The notes under the pieces: generated by a model
What the model saw: only the letters and a program-made list of their open reading frames with translations
The model's database searches: none
What the model was told of the DNA's origin: nothing
NCBI RefSeq assembly: GCF_023502145.1
Contig: NZ_JAMFLI010000004.1
Location: 186,001-250,000 of the forward strand
DNA length: 64,000 bases
Origin: Craterilacuibacter sp. RT1T
GTDB lineage: Bacteria > Pseudomonadota > Gammaproteobacteria > Burkholderiales > Chromobacteriaceae
Direction: 5' to 3'
Program-made: the position numbers and the translations under genes
In this document: piece by piece, positions 37,339 through 47,173 of the stretch
How positions within the stretch are numbered: the stretch's first letter is position 1
How the letters are laid out: each line of letters begins with the position of its first letter

Positions 37339-38451
37339 TCAGCCTTGCGGCACCGGTGGTTCGTTGAACAGGGTTTTGTAGGCGTGCGGTTGCGAGCGCC
37401 AGTATTGCGGTGGCGCGTCGACATGCGCGCCCAGTGCGGCGGCGGCATGCCATGGCCAGCGCGGGTCGTACAGCATGGCGCGCGCCAGAGCCACCATATC
37501 GGCCTGACCGCTGGCGACAATGGTTTCGGCCTGTTCCGCCTCGGTAATCAGCCCGACGGCAATGGTGGGCAAGTGGCAGGCTGCGCGGATCTGTGCGGCA
37601 AAGCCGACCTGATAGCCGGGCGTGACCGGAATCTGCTGACGTGGCGACAGCCCGGCAGACGATGCGTGGATATAGGCGCAGCCAAGGCGTTTGAGTTCTT
37701 GGCTGAAAACGGTGCTTTGTGCCACATCCCAGCCGCCTTCTACCCAGTCGGTCGCCGAGATGCGCACGCCGACCGGCTTGCCCGGCGGGAAGGTCGCGCG
37801 GACCGCCTCGAAGACCTGCAAGGGAAAACGCATGCGGTTTTCCAGCGAGCCGCCATAGGCATCAGTACGAAAATTGGCTAGCGGAGAGAGAAACTGGTGC
37901 AGCAGATAACCATGGGCGGCGTGTAATTCCAGCATATCCACGCCAAGGCGGGCGGCGCGGGCGGCGGCATCGGCAAAAGCCTGCAGCAGGCGCTGCAGGC
38001 CGGCGCTGTCCAGTGCCTGCGGGCAGGGATCACTGTCCTGATAGGGCACGGGTGAAGGCGCCAATATGGTCCAGCCGCCATGCTCCGGTGGCAAGTGGTG
38101 GCCGCCATCCCATGGCCGCGCGGTCGAGGCCTTGCGCCCGGCGTGTGCCAGCTGAAGGCCTAAGGGCATGGCGGAATAAAGGCGGATGGCGCGGATAACG
38201 CGCCCCAGCGCCTGCTCGGTCTTGTCCGAATACAGGCCCAGATCATGCGGTGAAATGCGCCCCTCGGGGGTGACGGCGACCGCTTCGCTTAACAGCAGGC
38301 CGGCGCCCGACATGGCCAGCTGGCCCAGATGCATCAAATGCCAGTCATTGGCCTCGCCCGCCTCGGCCGAGTATTGGCACATCGGCGCGACAATGATGCG
38401 GTTGGCCAGCGTCAGCGCATCCAGCAGCATGGGCGTAAACAGGGTACTCAT
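37339..38451 (-). CDS. Old Yellow Enzyme family NADH:flavin oxidoreductase (YqjM type)
   Basis: A 370-residue FMN-dependent ene-reductase with a TIM-barrel fold. Marks of the YqjM branch: LANRIIVAPMCQYSAEAGEANDWHLMHLGQ (with the active-site cysteine), QLAHAGRKAS, ELHAAHGYLLHQFLSPLANFRTDAYGGSLENRMRFPLQV and the FMN-phosphate site MVALARAMLYDPRWPWHAA. Such enzymes reduce activated C=C bonds, often in stress response to electrophiles. First gene of a probable three-gene unit with the YbhB-like and dehydrogenase genes. Confidence 0.93.
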   Translation of the reverse strand: MSTLFTPMLLDALTLANRIIVAPMCQYSAEAGEANDWHLMHLGQLAMSGAGLLLSEAVAVTPEGRISPHDLGLYSDKTEQALGRVIRAIRLYSAMPLGLQLAHAGRKASTARPWDGGHHLPPEHGGWTILAPSPVPYQDSDPCPQALDSAGLQRLLQAFADAAARAARLGVDMLELHAAHGYLLHQFLSPLANFRTDAYGGSLENRMRFPLQVFEAVRATFPPGKPVGVRISATDWVEGGWDVAQSTVFSQELKRLGCAYIHASSAGLSPRQQIPVTPGYQVGFAAQIRAACHLPTIAVGLITEAEQAETIVASGQADMVALARAMLYDPRWPWHAAAALGAHVDAPPQYWRSQPHAYKTLFNEPPVPQG

Positions 38452-38536
38452 TCCGGCTCCGTTTGCAGCGGGCCCACTTTGCGGGCAATGAGTACCAGTC
38501 TAGACGCTGACGCCAGACTTCACTGGCGCGATCGTG

Positions 38537-38956
38537 TCAGAACGGGCGTGGCCGTTTGCTATTGGGGCCGCCCAGCTTGAAGTTGTCGTCCAGTACGCCA
38601 TAGGCCAGCGGCGCCATGGCTTGCAGCGCCTCGGCCTGTGGCAGGCCGGCAAACGCCAGCTCGGCGTCAAGCAGGTGCAGCGCGCGCCGCGCCGCGGTAC
38701 ACAGGCCGACGGCAATATCGAAATCGGCGCTGCTCAGCACTTTGCTGTTGCGTAGCTTCTTGGCGTAAACACGACACATCTGGGCATATTTGTAGGCGGG
38801 TTCGCGTGCCTCCGCCTCGAAGCCGCCGGCGGTCTCGAAGCCGTCAAAGGCCGAGATCACGGCATGGCAGGCGGCTTGTGCGCGCTCGAAGCGCTTGAGT
38901 GTCGCGGCCTGCATGGCTGCATCGGGTTGGGTGGCGCTTTTCTTTTTGCCGGCCAT
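38537..38956 (-). CDS. Hypothetical protein
   Basis: A 139-residue protein I cannot place in a family. It begins MAGKKKSATQP, is mostly alpha-helical with one to two cysteines (ACHAVIS, CRVYAKKL, LCTAARR) and ends in a basic PNSKRPRPF. No signal peptide or membrane segment. GAGGG lies ahead of the ATG at 38956, and codon use is like the neighbours, so it is probably a real gene. Confidence 0.65.
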   Translation of the reverse strand: MAGKKKSATQPDAAMQAATLKRFERAQAACHAVISAFDGFETAGGFEAEAREPAYKYAQMCRVYAKKLRNSKVLSSADFDIAVGLCTAARRALHLLDAELAFAGLPQAEALQAMAPLAYGVLDDNFKLGGPNSKRPRPF

Positions 38957-39077
38957 GGTATGGCCCTCACTGAATAAGATGATAGGGCGCGATTGTAGTC
39001 GATGGCGGCCCTGCTCAGGAAACCCCGCCCGCACTCGGGGGTTTGCCTATTGCCGCAGACTGTCCCACCATGAGCGC

Positions 39078-39662
39078 ATGTGGCATATCCTGACCAACTT
39101 CGGCGACTCTGCCGTAATGATTCCCGCCGCCCTCGCCATCGGCCTGTGGCTGGCTCTGCGCCGGGCATGGAGCCAGTTCCTCGCCTGGTGGCTATTGCTG
39201 GGTGCCGGCAGCCTGCTGGTGTTGTCCAGCAAGCTGGCTTTTATCGGCTGGGGCATCGGCATTGCGGCCATCCGTTTTACCGGTTTGAGTGGCCACGCCT
39301 TTATGTCGGCTTCCATTTTGCCGGTGCTGGGTTATCTGCTGCTGGAGGGCTGTCGATCCGGCCTTGGCCGCGCCGGCGTGCTGCTTGGGATGGGTGCGGC
39401 GCTGGCGGTAGCCGTTTCGCGCGTCGTGGTCGGGGCGCATTCCCCGTCGGAGGTAATCAGCGGCTGTGCGCTGGGCTTGTGGGTCGCCATCCTGTTTTTG
39501 CGCATGCAGGGTAAGGCCGGCCGGCCACAGCAGATGGGCCTGATTATCGCCGCCTGCCTGCTGGTGGCCGCCGGAGCACTGCTCGGCCTGCGCGCGCCCT
39601 CGCAGGACTTCATCACCCAGCTGGCGCTGTATCTGTCCGGTCGTGCGCCTGCAAGCTGGTAG
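39078..39662 (+). CDS. PAP2-family membrane phosphatase
   Basis: A 194-residue inner-membrane protein with about six hydrophobic segments and the last two PAP2 phosphatase motifs: SGHAFMSAS (with the conserved GH) and SRVVVGAHSPSEVISG (SRxxxxxHxxxD-like, with E replacing the usual D). The first motif (KxxxxxxRP) is only weakly present (KLAFIGWGIGIAAIR), so activity is uncertain. Likely substrates would be lipid phosphates. The ATG at 39078 is chosen from homology-like hydrophobic onset; no strong ribosome site. Confidence 0.8.
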   Translation: MWHILTNFGDSAVMIPAALAIGLWLALRRAWSQFLAWWLLLGAGSLLVLSSKLAFIGWGIGIAAIRFTGLSGHAFMSASILPVLGYLLLEGCRSGLGRAGVLLGMGAALAVAVSRVVVGAHSPSEVISGCALGLWVAILFLRMQGKAGRPQQMGLIIAACLLVAAGALLGLRAPSQDFITQLALYLSGRAPASW

Positions 39663-39705
39663 CACCGGCCTTTGGGCTCACGACCAAATAGGGTGTAATG
39701 CAGGA

Positions 39706-40530
39706 TTAGCGTGGCAGGTGTGGCGAGATCAGCTTCAGGTAGAGCAGGGCACCGATCTGTGCGCCCAGTAGCGGGCCAAGTACCGGCACCCACCAGTAAT
39801 CGCTGGCACGTCCACCATTAAAAGCGACGGCATCCCAGCCCGAGAGCGCAATGAATAGCCGCGGACCCAAGTCGCGTGCCGGATTCATCGCAAAGCCGGT
39901 CAGCGGGCCGAACGAGGCACCAATGACCGCAACCAGCAGACCAATCAGCAAGGCGCCGGCGAAGCCGCGCGATGGACCGTTACGCGGGTCGGTGAGTGCC
40001 AGAATGCCCGTCATCAGGATCGCGGTAATGACGGCCTCAACCAGCAGGGCTTGCACATTGCCTAGGCTGGCATGGGCAAAGGTGGTGAAGATGGCGGCAC
40101 TGGCCACGCTTTGCGGTGTGCCGCGGATAATCCCGTGCGTACTTTCCCAGTCGGCCAGTAATGGCGCATAGAGTGCCATTACAAGGGCGGCTGCGCAGAA
40201 GGCTCCCGCACACTGCGCGACGATATAGGGCAGGGCCCGCCGGCGTTCGAAGCCGGCCCACGCGGCGAGCGCCAGCGTGACCGCCGGATTTAGGTGCGCA
40301 CCCGATACGCCGGCAACGACATAGACCGCCAGCGCGACCCCCAGTCCCCAGGTGAGCGAGATTTCCCACTGGCCGAAATTGGCCCCCGATAGCTGCATAC
40401 CGGCAACGGCGCCCACACCAAACAGAATCAGCAGTGCCGTGCCGATGAATTCGGCCAGGCAGGCACCCGCCAGGCTGGGCCCTGCTGCGGGTCGCGGTAG
40501 GCTATCTGCTGTTGGCATCGTTTCTTTCAT
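39706..40530 (-). CDS. Aquaglyceroporin (MIP family)
   Basis: A channel protein of about 275 residues with six helices and both NPA boxes: SGAHLNPAVTLALAA and FAMNPARDLGPRLF. The Asp after the second NPAR is the mark of glycerol facilitators (GlpF) rather than water-only aquaporins. It follows the SLC5-type symporter on the minus strand with only 17 bases between, so they form one operon. A LacI-type operator stands ahead of the symporter, so this channel may serve the sulfoquinovose locus, for example for glycerol from sulfoquinovosyl glycerol or for the diol sulfonate product (inference). Start uncertain: ATG 40530 or 40518. Confidence 0.87.
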   Translation of the reverse strand: MKETMPTADSLPRPAAGPSLAGACLAEFIGTALLILFGVGAVAGMQLSGANFGQWEISLTWGLGVALAVYVVAGVSGAHLNPAVTLALAAWAGFERRRALPYIVAQCAGAFCAAALVMALYAPLLADWESTHGIIRGTPQSVASAAIFTTFAHASLGNVQALLVEAVITAILMTGILALTDPRNGPSRGFAGALLIGLLVAVIGASFGPLTGFAMNPARDLGPRLFIALSGWDAVAFNGGRASDYWWVPVLGPLLGAQIGALLYLKLISPHLPR

Positions 40531-40547
40531 CGAATGTTGCTGCACGA

Positions 40548-42287
40548 TCAAGCCGTCTCTATTGTCGGTGCCAAGCGGCGCAGATGCCGTACGGCATAGG
40601 CTAGGAACAGCAGCCAGAGCGTAGCCATCAGCATGCCGTATGGCAGGCCGGGCCCGCCGACAGTGGCAAAGCCCAGTGGCGAGAACGTCAGGTACATCGA
40701 GATCAGCAGGCAGACCAGCAGCACGCTAGTTAGGCGGGCATAGCGCCATGGTCGCAGGTGTAGCGGCAGTTGCTCGCCATCGGCCAGACGGAAGTCGATG
40801 GTGCCTGCGCGGCCATTGCGCGGCCAGAACCAGCCACAGCAAGCGAGAATGACTGCGTGCAGGGCGAACATCATGCCCATGATGTGGACGAAGTTGATGC
40901 CGATACGCTTGTCGATATCGAAGCCGATGACCAGGATGCCGTACAGCAGGACATGCAGTACCAGCACCAGACGGGCACTCCATCCTGGAACGCGCGGCAG
41001 GAAGAAACCGGCCAGCACGATAGCGATAATCGGGATGTTGTAGAAGCCGGTGACGCGGCGGATCAGCAGGTAAATGCCATCCGGTGCATACAGCATCAAG
41101 GGGGCAATCACCATCGAGATCAGCGCAAAGCCGGTGCCGACCCATTTGCCGACACGAACCAGTTCGGCGTCGCTCGCTTGCGGGCGGAAGGCGCGGTGCC
41201 AGTCCATGGCGAACAGCGTCGCGGTACTGTTGACGATGGAGTTGAAGTGGCTGATCACCGTACCGAAGAAAGCTGCGACAAAGAAGCCGAGCAGCCACCA
41301 CGGCATCACCAGCTTGATCAGTGCCGGATAAGCAAGATCGGGTTTATCCAGTTGGTCGCCAATCAGGTGGAAGGCGATCACGCCGGGCACCAGCATGACC
41401 AGCGGTACCAGAATCTTGACGAAGCCGGTCAGCAATACACCCTTCTGGCCCTCGGCAAGGTTTTTTGCGGCCAGCGTACGCTGGATCGTTGCCTGGTTGG
41501 TACACCAGTAAAACAGGTTGGCAAAGATCATGCCGGTGAACAGGGTGCCAAACGGAATACGGCTGTTTTCATCACCGACGGCATTGAGCTTTTCCGGCTG
41601 GTTGATGACCAGATGATCGATACCGGCGGCCAGAGAGCCGTCCCCCAGCGCGATCAGGCCAAGAACCGGCACTGACAGGCTGGCCAGCAGCAGTACGACG
41701 CCATTGATGGTGTCTGAAATCGCTACTGCGCGCAGTCCGCCCAGCACGGCATAAGCCGCACCTACACCACCCATGACCCATACCAAAATCCAGATCATGG
41801 CTTCGTGGCCAAGGCCAAGCGCGGTATGGATACCGAACACTTCATCCAGTGACAGCGCGCCCAGATACAGGGCAACCGGGTTGGCCACCAGCGTGTAGCC
41901 GATGATGAACATCGCACTGACGATGCGCCGGGTGGTGACGTCGTAGCGGGTTTCCAGATACTCGGGCAGGGTGGTGAAGCCGCCCTTCAGGTAACGGGGA
42001 AGAAAGAACATGGCCAGCATGATGGTGGCGAGCGCAGCCGTACTTTCCCACGCCATCGAACTGAGGTTGTCAGCATAGGACTGGCCGTTCAGGCCGACCA
42101 GTTGTTCGGCCGACAGGTTGGTCAGCAGCATCGAGCCGCAGATAAACCAGCCGGTCAAGCCGCGGCCTGCCATAAAGTAGCCGGCTGCTCCGCTATCGTG
42201 GGCGCGGGACGTCAGGCGCGAGGATATCCAGGCCACGCCAAGCGTAAACAGTAGAAAGGTTGCCAAGGCAAATATGGATTCTGTCAT
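40548..42287 (-). CDS. Sodium:solute symporter (SLC5, YidK-like)
   Basis: A 579-residue transporter with about 14 helices. SSS-family marks: FMAGRGLTGWFICGSMLLTNLSAEQLVGLNGQSYADNLSSMAWES at the start, YLPEYLETRY-like TLPEYLETRYDVTTR, NLFYWCTNQATIQRTLAAKNLAEGQKG and FFGTVISHFNSIVNSTATLFAMD. The pattern is like E. coli YidK and SGLT-type sugar carriers. The ATG at 42287 (MTESIFALATF) has GGGGA ahead. A half-palindrome of the SQ operator type lies 43 bases ahead of the start, which suggests a substrate related to sulfoquinovose, its glycoside or product. Confidence 0.88.
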   Translation of the reverse strand: MTESIFALATFLLFTLGVAWISSRLTSRAHDSGAAGYFMAGRGLTGWFICGSMLLTNLSAEQLVGLNGQSYADNLSSMAWESTAALATIMLAMFFLPRYLKGGFTTLPEYLETRYDVTTRRIVSAMFIIGYTLVANPVALYLGALSLDEVFGIHTALGLGHEAMIWILVWVMGGVGAAYAVLGGLRAVAISDTINGVVLLLASLSVPVLGLIALGDGSLAAGIDHLVINQPEKLNAVGDENSRIPFGTLFTGMIFANLFYWCTNQATIQRTLAAKNLAEGQKGVLLTGFVKILVPLVMLVPGVIAFHLIGDQLDKPDLAYPALIKLVMPWWLLGFFVAAFFGTVISHFNSIVNSTATLFAMDWHRAFRPQASDAELVRVGKWVGTGFALISMVIAPLMLYAPDGIYLLIRRVTGFYNIPIIAIVLAGFFLPRVPGWSARLVLVLHVLLYGILVIGFDIDKRIGINFVHIMGMMFALHAVILACCGWFWPRNGRAGTIDFRLADGEQLPLHLRPWRYARLTSVLLVCLLISMYLTFSPLGFATVGGPGLPYGMLMATLWLLFLAYAVRHLRRLAPTIETA

Positions 42288-42321
42288 ACGGATCCCCGTA
42301 AAAATCAATCTATCCAGTAGA

Positions 42322-42339
42322 ATTCGTAGCGCAATGATA
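42322..42339. promoter_or_regulatory. Putative SQ-regulon operator (one good half)
   Basis: ATTCGTAGC-GCAATGATA; left half fits the locus palindrome (WTMRTAGC-GCTAYKAW), right half is degenerate. Centre about 43 bases before the symporter start. Confidence 0.5.
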
Positions 42340-42605
42340 TAGATGGGTCTTTAGGCTGTCGATCGAATATAAAAAAAACGCGCGTTCGCTTGTTTTTTAT
42401 CAAGTAATTCCGAAGTTAGTGAAAAAATTCCCGGCTTTTACCATGAATGGGTTACTTGTTTTTGTTGTTTATGCATATAAGGCACTGATAATTAGCATTA
42501 TTTATCTATTTGCGTGATGTCTTACATGTGTTTATAAGCAAGTCTGACTTTACGGATTTTCCTGATCTTGATCAATAAAATACCTATTGCTACTTGTCTG
42601 CCATT

Positions 42606-42623
42606 AATCGTAACGCTACGATT
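42606..42623. promoter_or_regulatory. Putative SQ-regulon operator between symporter and importer
   Basis: AATCGTAAC-GCTACGATT, an 18-base palindrome with eight of nine pairs. It lies in the 463-base gap between the divergent symporter and MFS genes, 136 bases before the MFS start. The rest of the gap (42288-42750) shows AT-rich promoter-like sequence and no gene. Confidence 0.75.
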
Positions 42624-42750
42624 TGCTCGTCAAAAGCGTGGCCGGCAATAAAGGTGACCACGCTGTAATCAAACCGCATAGATACTCTCAACAATACCAA
42701 TCAGGCGTGCGAGGCAAATACTTATGCCGAGCCACCTTATGGAGAACAGC

Positions 42751-44172
42751 ATGACCACCCATGCAGCAACGCTGGATAACAGCGTGACAGCCCCTGCAGC
42801 GCAGGCAACAGGCGAACAGCGCCTGCCGGGCAAAGAAAAATTTGCCTACGGTGTTGGTGACTTCGGATACAACTTTATTCTGGATATCACCACGCTTTAT
42901 CTGCTTAAGTTCCTGACCGATGTCGCCGGCGTACCGGCAGCATGGGCCGGCGTAATTTTCCTGGTCGCCAAAGTCTTTACCGGCTTTACCGATCTGGGTA
43001 CCGGCATGCTGCTTGATGCACGCCATAAGTTTGGGCCACGCGGCAAGTTCCGCCCGTTCCTGTTGTGGACGACTATTCCGCTCTTTGTCCTGAACTGTCT
43101 GTTGTTCTGGAACTTCGAGGCACTGGGCGTCACGGCCAAGACGGTACTGTTCATTGCCTGCTTTATGGGATTTGGCCTGTTCTTCAGTCTGGGTAATGCC
43201 ACTTACGGTGCCATGGTGCCGGCGATGACGACCAACTCGCAGGACCGTGCCGAACTGGCCGCCTGGCGTCAGGGTGGAGCCAACACCGGTCTGCTGCTGT
43301 GCACTGTCGGCTTTATGCCCATCGTGCTGATGTTTGATACCCAGGCGACCGGCTATATCGTGGCCGCGATGATTTATACCGGTATCGGCTGTCTGGCTGC
43401 GATCTACTGCTACGCCAATGTCAAAGAAAACCATCTGGTCGAGCCACCTAAGCCGGTTGCGGGCAAGAGCCATACCCGGGAAGGCATTCGTGCCGTCATG
43501 CAGAACAAGCCGCTGCTGGTGCTGGCCATCGCCAACCTGCTGACGCTGTCTGCATTCAACGTCAAGCTGTCGGTACAGGTGTTCTATGCACAGTACGTGC
43601 TGGGCGATGTCTCCATGGTGTCCTACATGTCCTTCGTCTCCATGGGCTGTATCTACATCGGTGTACTGATGGTGCCGGCAATGGTTCGCCGCTTCGGCAA
43701 GAAGGCGGTTTACCTGACTGGTCTGGCTCTGTGGGCTGCCGGTGACATCTTTAACCTGTTCTTTGGCGGTAGCGTGATGAGCTATGTGGTGTTCACTTCG
43801 CTGGCCTTCTTCGGCTCTGCGTTCGTGAACAGCCTGAACTGGGCGTTTGTATCTGATTGCGTTGAATACGGCGAGTGGAAAACCAATGTACGTACCGAAG
43901 GCCTGGTGTACTGCGGCATGACCTTCTTCCGTAAGTGCTCGCAGGCGATTGCCGGCTTTATTCCGGGTTTCGCGCTGGCCATGGTGGGTTACATGCCTAA
44001 CGTCGAGCAAAGTGCCGAGGCCAAGGCGGGTATTACCGGCCTGATCTTTGTATATCCGGCAGCATTGGCAATTATTACTGCGCTGGTGATTGGTTTCTTC
44101 TTCACCCTGAACGAGACCTTCTACAAGAAGATCATTGCCGATCTGGCATCGCGCCGCGCGGCAAAGGCCTGA
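42751..44172 (+). CDS. GPH-family sugar (sulfonate) importer, YihO/YihP-like
   Basis: A 473-residue cation symporter of the glycoside-pentoside-hexuronide family, with 12 helices. Marks: KEKFAYGVGDFGYNFILDITTLYLLKFLTDVAGV, VFTGFTDLGTGMLLDARHKFGPRGKFRPFLLW, and NWAFVSDCVEYGEWKTNVRTEGLVYCGMTFFRKCSQAI. E. coli YihO and YihP of the sulfoquinovose operon belong to the same family; given the adjacent sulfoquinovosidase it is the likely importer of SQ or SQ-glycerol. The ATG at 42751 has GGAG ten bases ahead. An operator palindrome lies upstream and a terminator follows. Confidence 0.9.
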   Translation: MTTHAATLDNSVTAPAAQATGEQRLPGKEKFAYGVGDFGYNFILDITTLYLLKFLTDVAGVPAAWAGVIFLVAKVFTGFTDLGTGMLLDARHKFGPRGKFRPFLLWTTIPLFVLNCLLFWNFEALGVTAKTVLFIACFMGFGLFFSLGNATYGAMVPAMTTNSQDRAELAAWRQGGANTGLLLCTVGFMPIVLMFDTQATGYIVAAMIYTGIGCLAAIYCYANVKENHLVEPPKPVAGKSHTREGIRAVMQNKPLLVLAIANLLTLSAFNVKLSVQVFYAQYVLGDVSMVSYMSFVSMGCIYIGVLMVPAMVRRFGKKAVYLTGLALWAAGDIFNLFFGGSVMSYVVFTSLAFFGSAFVNSLNWAFVSDCVEYGEWKTNVRTEGLVYCGMTFFRKCSQAIAGFIPGFALAMVGYMPNVEQSAEAKAGITGLIFVYPAALAIITALVIGFFFTLNETFYKKIIADLASRRAAKA

Positions 44173-44240
44173 TGATCTGACAGGCTGGCGTGTCCGATGC
44201 GCCAACCTTGACTATCCTGCGGGATAGCTAAGTAACCCCG

Positions 44241-44272
44241 GCCCTGCCATTCAGATCTGGCAGGGCTTTTTT
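44241..44272 (+). terminator. Terminator after the importer
   Basis: Stem GCCCTGCCA / TGGCAGGGC with an eight-base loop and six T. Confidence 0.9.
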
Positions 44273-44282
44273 ATGGAGACGC

Positions 44283-44834
44283 ATGATGGACAATATCAAA
44301 TTCAGAGAGGCGGTACTGGCTGACGCCCGGACATTGGCCGAAATGCACTTGGCCAGCTGGCGCCATTGTTATGGCCATTTGCTTTGCAAGCAGTGGCTGG
44401 ATAGCCCGGCCGCGCAGACGGAAAGAATCCAGTACTGGGAGCATGCATTGCGGACGGGTAAGAAACGGATCGAGCTTGCCATGTGTGGCGACCGGCCGAT
44501 CGCACTGAGCGAGGCAGACCGCGTCCCGGATGCTGATGGCGAGGCCTTTCTCGACAACCTGCATGTGCTGCCGGGTTGGCAAGGGCAGGGTCTGGGACAG
44601 GCCCTGCTGGTACGCCTGCTGGATGCCCTGCACGGCAAGACCGGTGCCCGGACGCTGGCCTTGACTGTGGTGGAGGACAATCAGCCGGCACGGGGGTTCT
44701 ACCGGGCAAAAGGCGGGCATGAAAAAGCTGAAGGCGTACACCGCTATGGAGATGGCAGTGTATTGACTTTGCTACGGGTGGAGTGGCGCGATCTGCCTGT
44801 GTTACGTGCGGATTTGGCACGCGCTGCAGCCTGA
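44283..44834 (+). CDS. GNAT N-acetyltransferase
   Basis: A 183-residue GNAT protein: IKFREAVLADARTLAEMHLASWRHCYGHLL at the start, the acetyl-CoA motif LDNLHVLPGWQGQGLGQALLVRLLDAL and LTVVEDNQPARGFYRAKGGHE. The acceptor is not predictable. It starts right after the importer terminator (ATG 44283 or 44286, with GGAG ahead) and is convergent with the LacI gene, so it is probably not part of the SQ pathway. Confidence 0.87.
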   Translation: MMDNIKFREAVLADARTLAEMHLASWRHCYGHLLCKQWLDSPAAQTERIQYWEHALRTGKKRIELAMCGDRPIALSEADRVPDADGEAFLDNLHVLPGWQGQGLGQALLVRLLDALHGKTGARTLALTVVEDNQPARGFYRAKGGHEKAEGVHRYGDGSVLTLLRVEWRDLPVLRADLARAAA

Positions 44835-44865
44835 AACCTATCCGCCACCCATGGGCGGCGGATGA

Positions 44866-45939
44866 TCAGAACAGACGGCTGGTGCCGCGCGGGATCAGGT
44901 CGAAGCCGACGTCGACGGCGTGGTCCGGCCACTCGTCCTGAGTCGCCTCGCAGCGCTCGATCAGTCCCTGCATCAGCTGGCTGCCGATCTGCCAGCGGTG
45001 CGGGCGGATGGTGGTCAGCGGCGGGTTGCTGCATTCCGCGAAGTCTAGGTCGCCGTAGCCGATGACCGACAGGCGCTCCGGCACGCGGATGCCGCGGCGT
45101 TGCGCCTCGAACAGGACGCCCAGCGCCAGCCAGTCGTTGGAGCAGATCACGCCGTCGATCGACTTGTTGGCCGCCAAGGCGCTGGCGATCGCCGTACCTG
45201 CGCCCTGCACCAGGTGCTCGGTGGTCGGCGGAATATTGATGACCAGGGGCGCGTGCAGGCCGGTGGCCTTGACCGCTTCGACATAAGCGTCCGCGCGCAC
45301 GCGGGCACGGTGGTCGCAGTCCAGGCGCACCCCCAGGTAGATGACATGCTTGCAGCCACCCTCGTACAGATGTTCGAGGGCGCTCTGGCCAAGGGCCGTG
45401 TGGTCGAAACCGACTTGCAGCCCCAGATGCGGCGTGCCCAGTTCCCACATCTGCCCGACCGGGATGCCGGCGGCCTTGAGCATGCCGATGGTGCGTTCGT
45501 TCTGGTGGCAACCGGTCAGCACCACCGCGGCCGGGGACCATTCGAGGAAGGCCCTGACCAGCTCTTCCTCGCGTTCGGGGTTGAAGTCGGAATTGCCGAG
45601 CAGCAGGTTGTAGCCGGCCTTTTCCGCCACTTCCTGCATGGCCTCGACCGAGCGTGCGAAAAAGCTGTTGGAAATCGTCGGAATGATGACCGCGATGGTA
45701 CGGCTCTTGGCCGCAGCCAGGCTGCCCGCCATACGGTTGGGGACGTAGTGCAGCCCTTCGATGACCTGCCTGACCTTCTCCCGCAGCTTTTCCGATACCG
45801 CATCGGGCTTGCGCAGATAGAGAGACACGGTACTAGGAGAGACATTAGCCTGTTTGGCCACATCCAGCATGGTCGTACGTTGGGTGCCACGCCGGTTGCG
45901 TTGGCGTGGCTTATCTTGAGCGTTATCCACAGTCTTCAT
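44866..45939 (-). CDS. LacI-family regulator of the sulfoquinovose locus
   Basis: A 357-residue repressor. Residues 24-70 form the DNA-binding domain (MLDVAKQANVSPSTVSLYLRKPDAVSEKLREKVRQVIEGLHYVPN, with a hinge NRMAGSLAAAKS). A periplasmic-binding-protein-like core follows (IAVIIPTISNSFFARSVEAMQEVAEKAGYNLLLGN, GVICSNDWLALGVLFEAQRRGIRVPERLSVIGYGDLDF). It resembles the gluconate repressor GntR branch. The palindromes ending around TAGC-GCTA in front of the SQ genes are typical LacI-family operators, so it is the natural regulator. Inducer unknown; SQ or an intermediate is likely by analogy. Confidence 0.9.
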   Translation of the reverse strand: MKTVDNAQDKPRQRNRRGTQRTTMLDVAKQANVSPSTVSLYLRKPDAVSEKLREKVRQVIEGLHYVPNRMAGSLAAAKSRTIAVIIPTISNSFFARSVEAMQEVAEKAGYNLLLGNSDFNPEREEELVRAFLEWSPAAVVLTGCHQNERTIGMLKAAGIPVGQMWELGTPHLGLQVGFDHTALGQSALEHLYEGGCKHVIYLGVRLDCDHRARVRADAYVEAVKATGLHAPLVINIPPTTEHLVQGAGTAIASALAANKSIDGVICSNDWLALGVLFEAQRRGIRVPERLSVIGYGDLDFAECSNPPLTTIRPHRWQIGSQLMQGLIERCEATQDEWPDHAVDVGFDLIPRGTSRLF

Positions 45940-46014
45940 TTATGTATTACTGATAATAGTGCCGCATTATACCGCTTAAGCTTTCGTGTGCATGCGCCGC
46001 TAGCCGCAGACAGG

Positions 46015-46041
46015 GCAATGGCGCGACTAGCGCGCCATTGC
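46015..46041. other. Perfect 11-bp inverted repeat between SDR and LacI genes
   Basis: GCAATGGCGCG, five-base spacer, CGCGCCATTGC. A stable hairpin in RNA but without a T-run, so it may be a weak terminator or a processing site separating the dehydrogenase and regulator genes. Confidence 0.6.
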
Positions 46042-46079
46042 ATGGGGTGAGCAGTACCGGTCAGGTACCGGATGCGGTC

Positions 46080-46933
<854 letters not shown>

Positions 46934-46982
46934 GAAGCTTATCAACATTTATGCCGTTAATAGTGATAATAGTCAGAAATAT

Positions 46983-47000
46983 TTTCGCAGCGCTATTGTG
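46983..47000. promoter_or_regulatory. Second operator-like site ahead of the SQ dehydrogenase
   Basis: TTTCGCAGC-GCTATTGTG, core CAGCGCTA with one mismatch. Its centre is 67 bases from the first site, a distance compatible with repression by looping (inference). The whole gap 46866-47173 holds these two sites and the sulfoquinovosidase terminator, and no gene. Confidence 0.6.
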
Positions 47001-47089
47001 ACGGGTGATCACGGCGGTTAAACGCACGGTATGTGATAGTAAAGCGCAGCCGGCAGCGGCAAGTTGCAAGCGCTGGAAATGGCCTGCAG

Positions 47090-47122
47090 CAAAAAATAAC
47101 CCCCCAGTACGGAGGGGGGGGA
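47090..47122 (-). terminator. Terminator of the main SQ operon
   Basis: Minus-strand hairpin CCCCCC, loop around TCCGTACT, GGGGGG followed by TTATTTTTT, about 50 bases after the sulfoquinovosidase stop. Confidence 0.82.
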
Positions 47123-47173
47123 AGTGTATCGGAAGCACCCGGCAGGATGCTCCCGATATTGGTGGCGGACCGC

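Noticed and set aside
42688-44205. 505-residue frame antisense to the GPH importer
   Set aside because: Shadow; the product is rich in His, Gln and Arg, as is typical of reversed membrane-protein genes.
45951-45972. Operator-like palindrome ATAAT-(8)-ATTAT just ahead of the LacI gene
   Set aside because: Lacks the TAGC-GCTA core and has different spacing, so it is too weak to claim autoregulation.
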